Origin: Grammothele lineata
Taxonomy: Eukaryota > Basidiomycota > Agaricomycetes > Polyporales > Polyporaceae
Assembly (NCBI GenBank): GCA_002150815.3
Contig: NDFF03000014.1
Coordinates: 1 to 64,000 of the forward strand
DNA: 64,000 nucleotides
Direction: 5' to 3'
Below are positions 26,714-38,407 of this stretch, one piece after another. How positions within the stretch are numbered: the first letter of the stretch is position 1; every line of letters begins with the position of its first letter. The translations under genes were made by a program, and so were the position numbers. Under the pieces are notes generated by a model. That model was not told where the DNA came from and made no database searches. It worked only from the letters and a program-made list of their open reading frames with translations.

Positions 26714-27714
26714 TCATCGAATACATTCGAACATCCTGAATTGGGGGTGCTTAAACGGGAACGGCTCTTCATGAGCTTGTAGTTTGCGCCTAGATTGTTG
26801 CAACATCAGAATTAAGCTAAAATAAGCCGACAAAGAACGCACTCTATCGGGCCAAGCACTTTGAGTCCACGCACATGCGTGTCCTTGCCATTCATATGAT
26901 TCTGTACAATGATAACTTGAATGACATACGCCTCCACTGGTTTACTGGGGCAGCAGAGCGTGAGGCGGATGTGCCGGAACCGGAAGATATAGCATAGACT
27001 TACAATCCCTCCCCGTCTTCATTCGGCTCCACGCAAACGTCAAACGTGACCCAACCTTCGGGCTTCTCGATGGTAAGGATGCGAATGTCTTGCATGTCGA
27101 TGGGCCCGGTCCCTGCTCGTACTGCAAGAGTAGCAGGCGTATAAGAGTCGTCGAGAGAGAAGCTAAGGAACATCGAGATTTTCTGGAAGAACGAACCGAC
27201 ACCACATGAGTGCGGGGACGAACGACGCATACAGCGAGGCACATACTTGTACGGCCACTTTGCGGGGGAATTCGATCGTCACGAAGTGCGGCTGGGGACC
27301 GTCTGAGCTGCGCACGTCTCTCAGCACAAGCCTCAAGCGACACAGAAGGTGGGAGATGGAGCAACTCACTGCCAAAAGGTGTCTGGGTCTCCGTCGATTA
27401 GACAGTCCGCGCCGAAACCGAACTTGAACGAGGAGACAGACCACCGCGCAAGATGCCCAATGTCCGGCCACGGCAGCTTCGGCGCGATCTTGCCTGTCGA
27501 GCATACGCATGAGAGGCGAGTAGGACAAGGCAAAGGGAGAGGACGCGGACGTACCGGGGTGCATGATGGGCGCGCCGCTGTCGCCTGGGGACGTGAGGAC
27601 GGCCCCGTTCGGACCTGCGACTGGAATGCGTCGACGGGCGACGACGGGGGCTCCTGGAACGGCCCCGGGGGTACCGCCGGGGATGGGTGGTGGGGCTGCA
27701 CTGGCACTGGCCAT
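26714..27714 (-). CDS. APC10: Anaphase-promoting complex subunit Apc10/Doc1
   Basis: This is the substrate co-receptor of the APC/C ubiquitin ligase. ATG 27712-27714 begins a Pro/Gly/Ala-rich leader (MASASAAPPPIPGGTPG). After an intron the DOC jelly-roll domain reads WSVSSFKFGFGADCLIDGD, PDTFWQSDGPQPHFVTIEFP, VQKISMFLSFSLDDSYTPA, TLAVRAGTG and DIRILTIEKPEGWV, then VEAYVIQVIIVQNHMNGKDT and HVRGLKVLGP. A final 53-nt intron (26790-26842) leads to KHPQFRMFECIR and stop TGA 26714-26716. The terminal Ile-Arg is the IR tail that docks Apc10 onto the Cdc27/Apc3 TPR groove. The gene therefore looks complete. It is transcribed divergently from UBA4 with about 360 bp between starts. Confidence 0.94.
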
Positions 27715-28073
27715 GGTGGGTGGCTAACGGCTTGTGTGTTGGTTGAACGGTGAAGGAGGGCTGAGCGTTGTGTTTAGGAGGAGATGAGAGTAACTGAGAG
27801 AGTGACGCGCAGTTCTAGATATTGGACGGGTGGTCAGGATAACGACATGAGAACACGAGACAATGGGGTATGGAGGCGGAAGAGACGCGACATGGCGGAC
27901 GCCGGCGCGAGCGGAGTCTCGGACCCGGCGACTTTGAAGACGGGCCTCTCGAATTTGATGGTATCTGCCGTCTATGCGGTCTGTCTCTTCCTCTTCCTCC
28001 ATGTCGCGCCGGTCCTCTCCTCTTTCTGCTGTCCCATCTCGCGACCGCGATTGTCTCGTCTCTCACGGCTAAT

Positions 28074-29633
28074 ATGTCCAGTTCGTCACACGTCGAGCCT
28101 TCGCCCCAGTTGCCCCTCGGGGACTATCGTCGGTATGGTAGACAAATGATTCTCGATGGTTTTGGTCTCGAAGGTGTGTCAACCTGCTGTCGACGTCGAA
28201 CCATCTTACTCAAGTGAGGGTACGATCAAGGGCAGCTGAAGTTGCACCACGCGTCTGTGGTCATAGTCGGAGCCGGGGGGCTGGGATGTCCTGCCCTCCA
28301 GTATCTTGCGGCCGCTGGTGTCGGTGAGTGTTGTAGCCATTCGCACAGTAGTGGAGTCTTCGATTAACAAGAGTTCAAAGGAACGATCGGGATCATTGAC
28401 CATGACATCGTTGAATTGTCCAACCTCCAACGCCAAATTCTACATACGGAGACGAGAATTGGGATGCCGAAAGTGCTCTCCGCCGCTGAGGCAGTTAAAC
28501 AGTACGCCGCCTTTCACACGGTTGCTGAGATGATGTCCTGACCCCCTTCGATCGCAGAATAGCAGCAGGCGTGAAAGTCAACCCAGTTACTACTGCCCTG
28601 ACCGCGGCCAACGCCGTGGAGTTACTCTCCCCATATGACATCATCCTAGATTGCACAGACAACCTCCCCACTCGATATCTCCTTTCCGACACTGCCGTTC
28701 AGCTTGGAAAGCCCCTCGTCAGCGGCGCGGCACAGAAATTCGAGGGGCAGCTTTGCACCTATCACTTGCCGCTCAAAACTGAGGACTCGGCCGACGCTCG
28801 AGGGCCATGTTTTCGGTGTCTCTTCCCGAAACCTCCCGCTCCGGAGGCGGTTGGCTCGTGCGAGGAGCTGGGCATCTTGGGAGCGGTCACGGGTGTTATC
28901 GGAAACTTGCAGGCGTTGGAGGCGATCAAGATTATCACCGGTTTGCATGGTAGGTGCTCTCCACCTTTGCAGCTGTATAGCCTGATGTTTTCGTCTCAGA
29001 GGGGAAGCCTTCTTTACTTATGTTCTCTGCGTTGTCGACGAACCCATTCCGCAGCGTCAAACTGCGAGCTCGAAGAGCGACGTGCGCTGCATGTGGACCG
29101 GAGAGGCAGGATGTGAATGCCGTCGAAGCGACGGACTACGTCGCGCTGTGCGGCGGAGAGCGGCCAGACTGGGTGTCGCGAGGATTACTAGAGGGCTCAT
29201 CGCAGAGCCGGATTCGAGCAAGGGTACGCCTATTTCTTTCATACTGCAAGGTGATGCGCTCATGTATTGTTTCGTAGGATCTTCAGACAGCTTTGGATAC
29301 CCCAGGCAAGACGGTCCGCTTGCTCGACGTACGCCCACGGACGGAGTATGGGATCTGTCACATACCCGGGTCCACCAGTACGTCTCTCGTATATCAGCCC
29401 TATTTGTCGTTCTGACCGGAGACGTAGACGTCCCTATCAAGGAACTTCTTGCGGATCCGTCATCTTTTGTGGTCCGTGGAGATGAGCTGTATGTTGTATG
29501 CCGGTTAGGGAACGACTCGCAGCTTGCTGTCGATGCACTCCGGGAGAGCGGGCAGGGCGGAGTAGTGAAGGATCTCGTGGGAGGGCTGCGGGCATGGTCA
29601 CAGGAAGTCGATACGGGTTTCCCGATCTATTAG
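28074..29633 (+). CDS. UBA4: Ubiquitin-like activating/sulfurtransferase Uba4 (MOCS3)
   Basis: This is an E1-like adenylyltransferase fused to a rhodanese domain. It activates Urm1 for tRNA wobble-uridine thiolation and protein urmylation, and in some fungi serves molybdopterin synthesis. ATG 28074-28076 gives [12 protein letters not shown], then [17 protein letters not shown]. The nucleotide fold follows ([52 protein letters not shown]). The E1 Cys region is [12 protein letters not shown], followed by [20 protein letters not shown]. The C-terminal rhodanese domain holds [19 protein letters not shown] and the active loop [10 protein letters not shown], with catalytic Cys present. It ends VDTGFPIY. 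Six introns join in phase. The N-terminal coiled coil of longer relatives is short or absent; an alternative upstream first exon near 27891 cannot be excluded. Confidence 0.94.
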
Positions 29634-29788
29634 GTAGTCAAACGTGTACGGGTTTGGTCGAGCAAAGCGAGTGTATTGACGTCAAGAGAGCAGTGGTAGG
29701 TGAAAGCAAGACATTAAGTGCATCATACGGCGTAAAGCTCTAAGAGGGGGACCGCGGCTGAGCCGGAGAGCAAAGCTTGAGTACTTTT

Positions 29789-30327
29789 CTATAATGAAGG
29801 TGATGACGACTGGAGAGACTCGAGCCGCTCCTTCCGGAGCCTCGAGACGAATGCGGCGTTGATCATGTCGACTGGGAAGCATGGTGAGTGATGCTACATA
29901 GTAACAGGACAAAGTACTCACATGCTTCCAGATACCGATCCATGCACTGCGAGAGACATTTCTGTAGCAAGCCAGAATGTTAGTCGCGAAGGGTGCAGCG
30001 TCGGACAATGAGCGTACCTCGTCAGAACTTGAAAGAGAGGATCCGGGCTTCGTGACGCATTTGGCGTAGCACTTCTCGTTTACTTTCTAGAGATGGACAT
30101 AAAGAATGGGTATGATACATAAGAAGATTCACGTACTGTCATAAGCTCCTGGTAGTTCTGTATAGCAAGTTCATTCCGGATGCCAGTCTTGATGGCCTCG
30201 AGACGCGCTGCAGCCTCTACTCGCCGGTCTTGGTGAATTCGGGGTGGAGAATAGAATTCTGGAGCGTACCTGCAGGAGACGAGGGAGTATCGGTACTGCT
30301 GCGGCTCGTGCCGAACAAGGAGGTCAT
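29789..30327 (-). CDS. TIM13: Small mitochondrial import chaperone Tim13
   Basis: This is an intermembrane-space small TIM that, with Tim8, escorts hydrophobic precursors to the TIM22 or SAM complexes. ATG 30325-30327 gives MTSLFGTSRSSTDTPSSPA. Later exons give EAAARLEAIKTGIRNELAI, QNYQELMTKVNEKCYAKCV, TKPGSSLSSSDE, KCLSQCMDRYLEA and FDMINAAFVSRLRKERLE, ending SSSPSL (TAG 29789-29791). The twin CX3C motifs (CYAKC and CLSQC) that form the two disulfides are intact, and TKPGSSLSS is characteristic of Tim13. Four introns interrupt a protein of only about 100 residues. It is divergent from JJJ1 with 264 bp between the start codons. Confidence 0.93.
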
Positions 30328-30591
30328 GCTGGAAGGAGTGGAGGCGAGAGAAAGTGTGGCTTGAGCTCGGTGCTCGGTGCGCGCGCGACGTGGGACGTGT
30401 TAGGCACGTGACGGAACTTGCCCCGGATCCGAAGCTGCAACGAGTCCTCGGACTGCGACTCGTCGCAGACTTGACCGCTCTCTGTTCTTTTTTCCCTGCC
30501 TATCTAGCTACCGTTCTCGTATCGTCTTTGCGATCGCCCTCTTGATACCTTCCTTGCGCCTAGCATACCTCAGACACTCCCGGATCTTTCG

Positions 30592-32615
30592 ATGGGTGCA
30601 CGAGAGTCGACCGCCCGTGGCGCAGAAGCCGACGCTCATGCGGGCCCTCCGGACTACTACGCACTTCTCGAAGTTGAAGAGTCGGCCACAGCGGACGAAA
30701 TAAAGGTGAGCGTTTGCTTGAGCTTCGACATATCGCAGCTGTACCTGTTTTGACCATCTACTCTAGCGGTCCTTCCGCAAGCTAGCTCTTAAACACCACC
30801 CGGACAAGAATGCGGATAACATCGAAGCCGCGACCAAGCGATTTGCAGAAATCCAACAAGCTTACGAGGTTCGTCCGACTGTAACACGCACGCTCATTCC
30901 ACCGTTGCTTATCCGCTGTATAGGTTCTGAGCGACGAACAGGTACCTCTCCTCCCTTTTCCGTTCTTTCCGTTCTGACCTCCTGCAGGAACGAGCATGGT
31001 ACGACAGCCATCGCGCCTCTTTGGTACCAGAGCCCGACGCCGACGCCATCTTCGACGAGATCAGAAGAGGCGCACCTCCTCCCCGCTCTCGAGATCGCGG
31101 TCTCACTGTTCGGCACTTGGCACAGTTCTTCGACACCACTATTTGCGACGGGTACGATGACGGTCCCAACGTGAGCTCGCCTTCTATCTTTTCTATCTTC
31201 TACTGAAGGTACACTCGATGTCGCAGGGTTTCTTCACTATCTACCGCCACCTCTTCGAGCGTCTCGCGCACGACGAGAGGCAATATACCGACGTTCCCTT
31301 CCCGTCCTTCGGCGACTCCTCCTGGCAGTGGCTCCCGCCGTCAAAGGACGAGAAAGATCGGTGTTCGCGGACGTTCTACGCATACTGGACGAACTTCGTT
31401 ACGGAGAAGGGATTTGAATGGGCGGATCAGTGGAATCTCGCTGAAGCACCGGATCGCAAGGTTCGCAGGTGCGTCCGTCCGATTATCATATCTGGCCGGT
31501 AAATCATGGAACGGTTCGGAAGGTTGATGGAGAGGGACAACAAGAAAGCGAGAGACGAAGCTAGGAAGGAGTACAATGACACGGTTCGAGTGAGTCCTAC
31601 CGTTTCGCCCGTTCCTACACCCATGATTCAGCGCTCGGCTGCAGTCGCTCGCAACGTTCATACGCAAACGGGACCCCCGGTACAAAAAGCACCTCGCGAG
31701 CCAAGCGCAGAGCCGCGCTACCCCACAAGGAGCGCGAACACCTTCCTCCAAGCCATCCACATCATCCGATCAGCCGCCGATTTTTGTCGCTCAGGAATGG
31801 CAGAAAACGGCTTCTCATGACCACGATGCTGATCTTGACTGGGCCGCTGGTGAGGTTGGCGATGACGAAGAGTGGGAGTGTGTTGCTTGTGGAAAGAGCT
31901 TCAGGACGGAAGCTGCCTGGGACAGTCATGAGCGGAGTAAGAAACATCTCAGGGCTATTGAAACCCTCAAGAGGGAGATGCAGCTGGAGGATGAGGCATT
32001 TGGCTTGAACAATGATGAAGGTGATGATGGCATGCCCGTGGATGATGCTTCTCCTCCCTCACCACCGGAGTTGGCTCCGGGTGAAGATGTCCCGATGGTG
32101 GAGGCCTTGAGTAGCTTTGCTATTTCAGTTGATGTGAGTTTGTCTACTTTTGTCCAAGAGCCTAACATGGAGTCTTCTGAATTGTGTTGTGAAGACAGAA
32201 AGGAGAGGACAGCAGCAGGGTGGTCCTCCAGTTCCTTCACCCAAGCCTATACAGTCAAAGGCTAGCAAACAGTCTCATAAAGAAAGCCTTCCCCCCTTAA
32301 AGGCTGTTTCAAGCACTGATGGTCAGCCTACTGGAGACATGTCTGATGGTTTATTACCTTCAGCACACATTCCTTCAAAAAGGGAAAAGCGACGTGCTCG
32401 AGAGGCAGCAAAGAAAGCTGCTGTGGGGGAGCAACATAGTACAATAGTCAGTATATTTATTATGCTTTGTAGATGGTTTATGCTGAATAAATTTCAAGCA
32501 ATGCAACATCTGTGCTATAAAGTTCTCTAGTAGAACACAGCTGTTTAATCACTTAAAAGCTGAGCCTACCCATGCTTCTATTTTGAGAGGACAAAAAGCA
32601 GAGAATAGAGGGTAG
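30592..32615 (+). CDS. JJJ1: J-domain protein Jjj1 (DNAJC21), 60S biogenesis
   Basis: This is a cytosolic Hsp40 that stimulates Hsp70 to release shuttling factors from late pre-60S ribosomes. ATG 30592-30594 gives [16 protein letters not shown]. The J domain is [18 protein letters not shown], then [13 protein letters not shown] (HPD intact) and [17 protein letters not shown]. The middle domain has [33 protein letters not shown] and [14 protein letters not shown]. The first C2H2 finger is [19 protein letters not shown] followed by SKKHL. The second, at the very end, is [20 protein letters not shown], then EPTHA and stop TAG 32613-32615. Both fingers keep their Cys and His. Introns are in phase, including a GTCAGT-donor intron before the last exon. 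From about 31.8 kb the codon composition becomes markedly AT-rich although the protein stays conserved. Confidence 0.93.
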
Positions 32616-33380
32616 TAATCTACTACAACATACATTAACACATGGCTTCATATGTAGAGTATTTGTCTAGATTGATGAGGTGGCAGGAACATAGCTAATT
32701 TGACACATCATATATGTGAATGAGATTGCCTTTGGCTTGTTTTGCTAAGAACCTAGTCAGCTTCACTTTAGCTTTAGATTACAGTCACTAAAATGTTATA
32801 TATATAAATTGTAGTCACATGGTACATGTGTTCTGTTGCAAGACACCTATATTATTAATTATATCTGAGTTTATGTAAGGTACAAGTATAATTGTCCTGC
32901 CATGCTCATTAAAGTTTGTTTTTTGAGAAAATATAACATTTTAACCAAAATTTGCATGAAAGGTTGTAGCATGTGTGAAGCTATTAGGCACCTTTATTTT
33001 AATTACAATGGTGTGCAGGTACTCTGTAATGAGCATGTGAACCTCTTGAGATGTATTTGTAGCGTATGGAGAAATTTATTTATTTTGCAGTGCTATAGGA
33101 GCAATTAGCAACATTGTTTTATAACATGGAACCTGAAAATTTTGGACATTTCTAGATTCTACCCTACCACCTTCATCACCCCTTAAATTTTTTTCATTTA
33201 CCAAAAAATTGGCTATGCGCATGAAGGATTTAAGTAGAAGAATATAGGGGTATAAATATATATTGCTGCATACTAGGTGCCCTTGTTATATTCATATGAC
33301 ATTGCAACTGCAACTGCATAGTAACATTAAGTTAGCTATATAATGCCAATTATCATGGTGGCCTCAAATCGCGGTTTAAA
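32616..33380. other. AT-rich spacer, no gene
   Basis: Strongly AT-rich sequence with TATATATA runs lies between the end of JJJ1 and the GC-rich left flank of the DIRS-like element. No frame with a domain and no clear repeat boundary were seen. It probably holds the JJJ1 3' untranslated region plus old transposon debris. Confidence 0.5.
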
Positions 33381-34079
33381 GGAAGTTTTCACGAGTCAAA
33401 TTGACGACGTGAGAGAACGTTTCCAACAGGCCGCGCGCGCGCGTTTACAGGGCCCAAGGCAGAGCTGTGTCTGTGCACATGCTCCACCACTCCGGCGGCT
33501 CAGGCTTGGGCAATGACACGTTCGCTGAAACGCGTCTTGTTTCTTGCTCTTCAGCCACGACCCCTGTCTGTCGTCGCTCACGCGCACACGGATACGTCGC
33601 CCGACTTCCGCCGAGGGCTCCTCGCCAGGCAGTGTGAATTGAGGACGGAGCGTCCGTGCTCTCCTCAACTCTCTCGTGCTGCTACCAGGTGAGCAGTTTT
33701 GTCCCCCGTGCGCTGTTTCCTCACTGACTGTTACGTACGGCCTGTGGGCGCTTAACCGCGAGGTTAACCACAAGGTCAATACGCTGGCGGGAGGGTGTCT
33801 GGCTGTCGAGCGAGACGAGGGCGGGGGTCGAGTCGAGCGAGGGAGTACCGGTGGAACTTAGCGTAGGATTACAAGAGGCTGAAAACTGGGGAGTCGCTAC
33901 GAGGCGTCGTCCCTTATATACACCGGGCGCCTGCGAGCTATGGACTGCGGACCAGGCTAGGTACAGGGTCAAGGGAAGGCTGCGGCGCAGGCGAGGGTCC
34001 GTAGGGGCACTAGAGTCGTAAGGGTACGCATAGGGGTAGGGGTCCAAGGGTGCGCAGGGGAACGTGCAGGGGGCAGGGT

Positions 34080-34117
34080 CTAAGGGTCCAAGGGTCTAAG
34101 GGTTCTTGGACCCTTAG
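34080..34117. repeat. Perfect 13-bp inverted repeat with 12-nt loop
   Basis: Arms CTAAGGGTCCAAG (34080-34092) and CTTGGACCCTTAG (34105-34117) are exact reverse complements. They lie inside a run of GGGTCYAAGGG iterations in the left untranslated part of the DIRS-like element. A stable hairpin in element RNA or DNA is expected. Confidence 0.75.
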
Positions 34118-34273
34118 CGCGCGAGGAAGCGAGGTATAGTACAGGAAAAGAAAAGAAAAATTGTATGGCATAGCTACCGTTCGTAACACTGACCAGCTCT
34201 CTCGCGCTGCTACCAGGTGCTCGTGTATCGTTTCGATTTCACGCTATATATTTCTCCATCTTTTGAATCACCG

Positions 34274-35554
34274 ATGCCGCATGGTGAAGGGAGCAGCGCG
34301 ACGCAGTCGACAGGGGCCCCCGAGACCAGAAGCCAGTCCCAATCCGGAGAAAGTGGCAACCAGACCCTTAGCAGCGTGCATCGAGCCATCATTGAGAAGT
34401 GTGAAACAACACTTGAGCTCTACAGAAAGGGACACTGCAACCAAGCAAGCGCAATGCTGGGGTTCTCGAAGCTTGTCACCAGAGCCGACCTCCCTGATGA
34501 GTCTGCAGCACAGACTCTCCAGTCCTACCTTGGCCTCCTCGACAACATCAACCGTGAGAACAGCGTGGCCGGGTCAGACAGAGCTAACCAGAGGTCGGCC
34601 GAGGTGTCGCGGGGAGCTAACACCGGAGGAGGCAATCTCGGGCCGAGTCAGTCTCCTGGCCAGGGTGAGCAACCCCCCAGCTCGAAGCGAGCGCGGTGAA
34701 AGGAACCTTCTCAGTTGACTGACAAGTCCGACTCTGATGACAAACAGGGATTAGGCAAGAGGCAGAAGCTTGACCCCTTGCAATATGCATGGGCGTCGAC
34801 ACGAGACGCTTTCGCGGACATCCTCCTGGTCTCTCTCCGAGAAACGAACAGACTCTTACGCATCTATGCAGACAACCCAAAGCAGGCATGCTCAGACCTC
34901 CTCAACTCCGCCGGAGCCCTGGAATTCCCACACGATCAATGGATGAACATTCTCACCAGTCGGCCGGTCGACCTCAACCATGTCTTATCGGGCCGATACT
35001 CCACCATCTGGAGTGAGAAGCAGGTCCAGAAGCTCAGCGAGTTCGAGTTGTCACAAGTCACCCAGTCACCTACAAAGTCCGTTAAGTCCTCGGGAGACTG
35101 GGTCTCTGCCTGGCAGCAGACAGCCGCAGCATATGCATATGCTTTCCCCCATCGACGGGATGAGCTCGTTGCCTACAGTGACCATGTAACCGCCCTGTTC
35201 AGCACCATACACCTATCACTCCACCAACAAGTCCTCGACTACGACAATGCACTGCGTAAGCAAGTCGCCTTGGTCCGACACTTGCTCCTCACGGACATCC
35301 ATGCTTTCACTGACCTCCGCCTGCAATTCATCGAGTCCTGTGGGGCAAGCGTCGTCCGTGACACTGCCGAAGCGAAATCTACCCGAGGAGGCACCCGACC
35401 CACGAAACAGCAAAAGGAGCCGTGCCGATGCTGGAACAATGGCATTGAGCATTGCGCGGCAAGTGAGTGTCGGTACCGTCACGTCTGCTCGGAATGCAGT
35501 TCACCCAGCCATACCAAGCCCGAATGCCCTAAGGCTTTGCACCAGACGACCTGA
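34274..35554 (+). pseudogene. DIRS-like gag-type protein, one nonsense codon
   Basis: The frame opens with ATG 34274 (MPHGEGSSATQSTGAPE). It is interrupted by one in-frame TGA at 34697-34699 (after PPSSKRAR) and continues in the same frame to 35554. A helical first third (VHRAIIEKCETTLELYRKG) is followed by a Ser/Gln-rich linker, an alpha-helical middle (WQQTAAAYAYAFPHRRDELV) and a terminal Cys/His cluster: CRCWN, then HCAASECRYRHVCSECSS and HTKPEC. This zinc-knuckle pattern is typical of the first product of fungal tyrosine-recombinase retroelements. It presumably packaged element RNA. Confidence 0.75.
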
Positions 35555-35603
35555 ATCTGTTGCACTTCCTCGGTTCTTGTGGAGTTTTGCATGGGGTGAA
35601 TGA

Positions 35604-37403
35604 GTGACCCCTCGTCGACGTTTTTCCTCCGTCTTTCTGGATCACGATCTCCTTCCTTCCCCACCACCCAGTATTCTCAACGATCTTATCGCTCTTTCTA
35701 CAATTTCAAACCACCCTTCTTTTTTTGACATCGTAACCCTAATCAATGTCTCGGTACTCGCCTCTTTATTGATTGACCACCCGAATCAGCCTTTTGTCCT
35801 TTCCATTCTTGACAGTCTCTGCAACGGGTTTTGGCCTTTCGCTGATGAGCGTCTACCACACTACCCTTCAACCTGGGATGAAGCTCGTGCAGCCCCACAG
35901 AATGACGAGGCAGCTCAGTTCCTCCGTGACCAGCATGACATTGAGGTCACTGCTTCCCGGTATTCCCCTCCCTTCGGTCCTGAGCTCCTTCCTGGCATGC
36001 ACTCCTCCCTAATTTTTGTTGTCCCAAAGCCCAACTCAAAGACAAAATGGAGACTAATCAATGACCTCAGTGCCGGCCCGTTTTCCCTCAACTCCATGGT
36101 GAGACCCGAAGCCGTAAGAGGCATTATGCTCGATGGCATTCCCACCTTCGGCCGCTCTATCCTGCAACTCCGCCGTGACTATCCAGATGAAGATCTCATC
36201 TTCTGGAAGTCTGACGTCGCACGCGCTTATCGCAATCTGCCCGTCCATCCTCATTGGCAGCTGCTTCAGGGCCTGCTGATAAATGGAAGGCGCCATCTTA
36301 ACTGGTGCCTCCCGTTTGGCACACGTGGCTCGCTTAAAGCTTGGTCCGCCTTCTATAGTCTTGTGTCCTGGATTGCGGAGACCAAATCCGGTGTGTACGG
36401 GATGTGCACATACGTTAATGACACATTTGGCGCCGCCCTTCGGTCCGACATCTCTTGGCATTCCAAGTATAGCAAGTTCCTTCCCACCCCTCAAGTCTGC
36501 CTTCTCTCCCTTTGGGATGAGCTCGACATTCCCCACGAGGAACTAAAGCAACTTATTGGCACATCGCTCCCCACCATTGGTTTCCTTGCTGATTGTGATG
36601 CTCTTTCTTTTTCCATTCCTGCAGGGAGCATGGGCAAGCTCATTGATAGTGTCACTTCTTTCAAATCTATCAAGCCTCGTCGGTGCACACTTGCCGAGTT
36701 TCAGTCACTCGCTAGGCACATTAGCTGGTCTCTCAATATTTTCCCACTACTCCGTCCATGTCTTTGCAGCGTCTACACCAAGATTGCTGACAAATTCAAG
36801 CGGCATGCTCTGCTCTATATTAACAAGCAAATAGCCGACGAGCTACAATGGTTTTTGGATCACATTAAGAACCTACTCGGAGTTCTCCTCCTCTCATCCA
36901 GCGCATAGACCCCTGCAGATCTCGATAAGCTTGACAGCTCCAGTGAATTTGCTATGACCGATGCCTCCGGCTGGGGTATTGGAGTTTATTTTTCATGGCG
37001 GCATTTCGGTCTCGTGGCTCCACACCCTCCGGGTGCACCCTCCACCGATATTTTCTTTTTTGAAGCCCTCACCATTTGCTGCACTATCCATCGTCTCCCC
37101 CTTTGGTGCTTAGCCGGTCGAGCCATCAAACGGCTGGCCGTGCTGTCAGACAGCCAAGACAGCATGGCAATGTATAATTCTCTCCGCACCAACCCCACCC
37201 TCAATCTAATTTTAATATCCACCGTTGACGTCCTCATAAGTACCGGGTGCCACCTTTGTGTCGACCACATCCCAGGCGAGTTCAATGGAGTTGTGGATGC
37301 TCTATCACCTAACGACCTCGACCGCGCATATGCTTTTGATCCCCACATCAAGATTCTCTCATTTACGCCCCCACGGGATGCACTGGGGGGTCCGCATTTA
37401 TGA
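35604..37403 (+). pseudogene. Reverse transcriptase plus RNase H, one nonsense codon
   Basis: The RT motifs are in order: LIFVVPKPNSKTKWRLINDL, FWKSDVARAYRNLPVHPHW (motif A Asp), CLPFGTRGSLKAWSAFYSLV and CTYVNDTFGAAL (motif C, normally YVDD or YADD; the first Asp is Asn here), then TIGFLAD. After an in-frame TAG at 36906-36908 the same frame reads the RNase H domain: FAMTDASGWGIGVYFSW, LSDSQDSMAMYN and VDHIPGEFNGVVDALS. No ATG opens the frame (it begins at a GTG-like codon), so expression probably depended on recoding or splicing from the gag frame. The stop codon and the altered catalytic motif both argue for inactivity. Confidence 0.82.
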
Positions 37404-38407
37404 TTCACCTGTCAGAGCGTTCACGGCAGCCCTTGCGGTCTCCCTGGACGCTGGAGCGGCTTTTGCGTGAGCAGGCAATAGCACTAGAGAACGCCCTCGA
37501 TTCATTAATGAAGCTCATCTACTCCTCCTACCTCAACTCATACATATCCTTCTGCACCCTGCACAAACTCCCCCTTACACCTACGCCGGACACCTTAAGC
37601 TTTTACATCATCTACATGTCTCAACATATCGAGCCCCGGTCTGTCCGATCTTACCTATTCGGAATCTGCAGTGAGCTCGAGCCACTGTATCTTAATGTCC
37701 GCGCAGCTTAAAAGATACCTCTCGTCTCTTGCACCTTGAAAGGGGTGCTGCGGTTGTACAGCAATTCTGTCCAGCGAAAGCGCACGCTCGACGTCGCGGA
37801 CCTGTACACAGTCTACACCAACCTCACCTCATCATCCTCCCATGACGATGTCCTTTTTTGTGCTCTTTTGTTCACCGAGTTTCACTCCCTCCTACGACTC
37901 GGTGACCTTGTGCAACCGGATAATGCATCCTTACAGTCCTTCCATAAGCTCACACACAGGACATCTTTCCTTTTCCACAACAACTACGCTCGCTTTACGC
38001 TGCAAATACACAAGAGCGACCGTCTTTTTGAAGGAGATACAGTTGTTGTGAAGAACCTTGTCAATCAGGAGCCTGACCCTGTCAGTGCACTTTGTCACTA
38101 CATCCACTCTCGAGACATGCTTTTCCTGTGCCGCCTGGAGTTGTGGATTAGAGTGGATGGGTGCGTACCAACGCGAGCATGGTTCCTGCGCTGACTACAT
38201 TGGTTCTTCCCCACTGACATCACTGGGCACTCGATGCGCACCAGAGGCGCAACTGCACTCGCTGTCGCTGGCGTAGCCACATCCACAATCCAAGCACTCG
38301 GATGCTGGTCTTCGGACACATGGCAAATCTACCTCCGAAAGCATCCCGCCTTGTTGCACACCCTTATGGCCGCAGACCGCATCCATGCCTCCCACCATGC
38401 CACTTAA
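37400..38407 (+). pseudogene. Tyrosine recombinase of the DIRS-like element, two nonsense codons
   Basis: This overlaps the end of the RNase H frame by four bases in another frame. The N-terminal core-binding helices read LEQ/ALDSLMKLIYSSYLNSY-like and SFYIIYMSQHIEPRSVRSYL. The catalytic domain has FHSLLRLGDLV (first Arg), GHSMRTRGATALAVAGV (His-x-x-Arg box) and LGCWSSDTWQIYLRKHPALL (Tyr nucleophile in the IYLRKH context), so the R-H-R-Y set is recognisable. In-frame TAA at 37709-37711 and TGA at 38195-38197 break it; it ends TAA 38405-38407. The recombinase replaces an integrase in this retroelement class. Confidence 0.8.
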
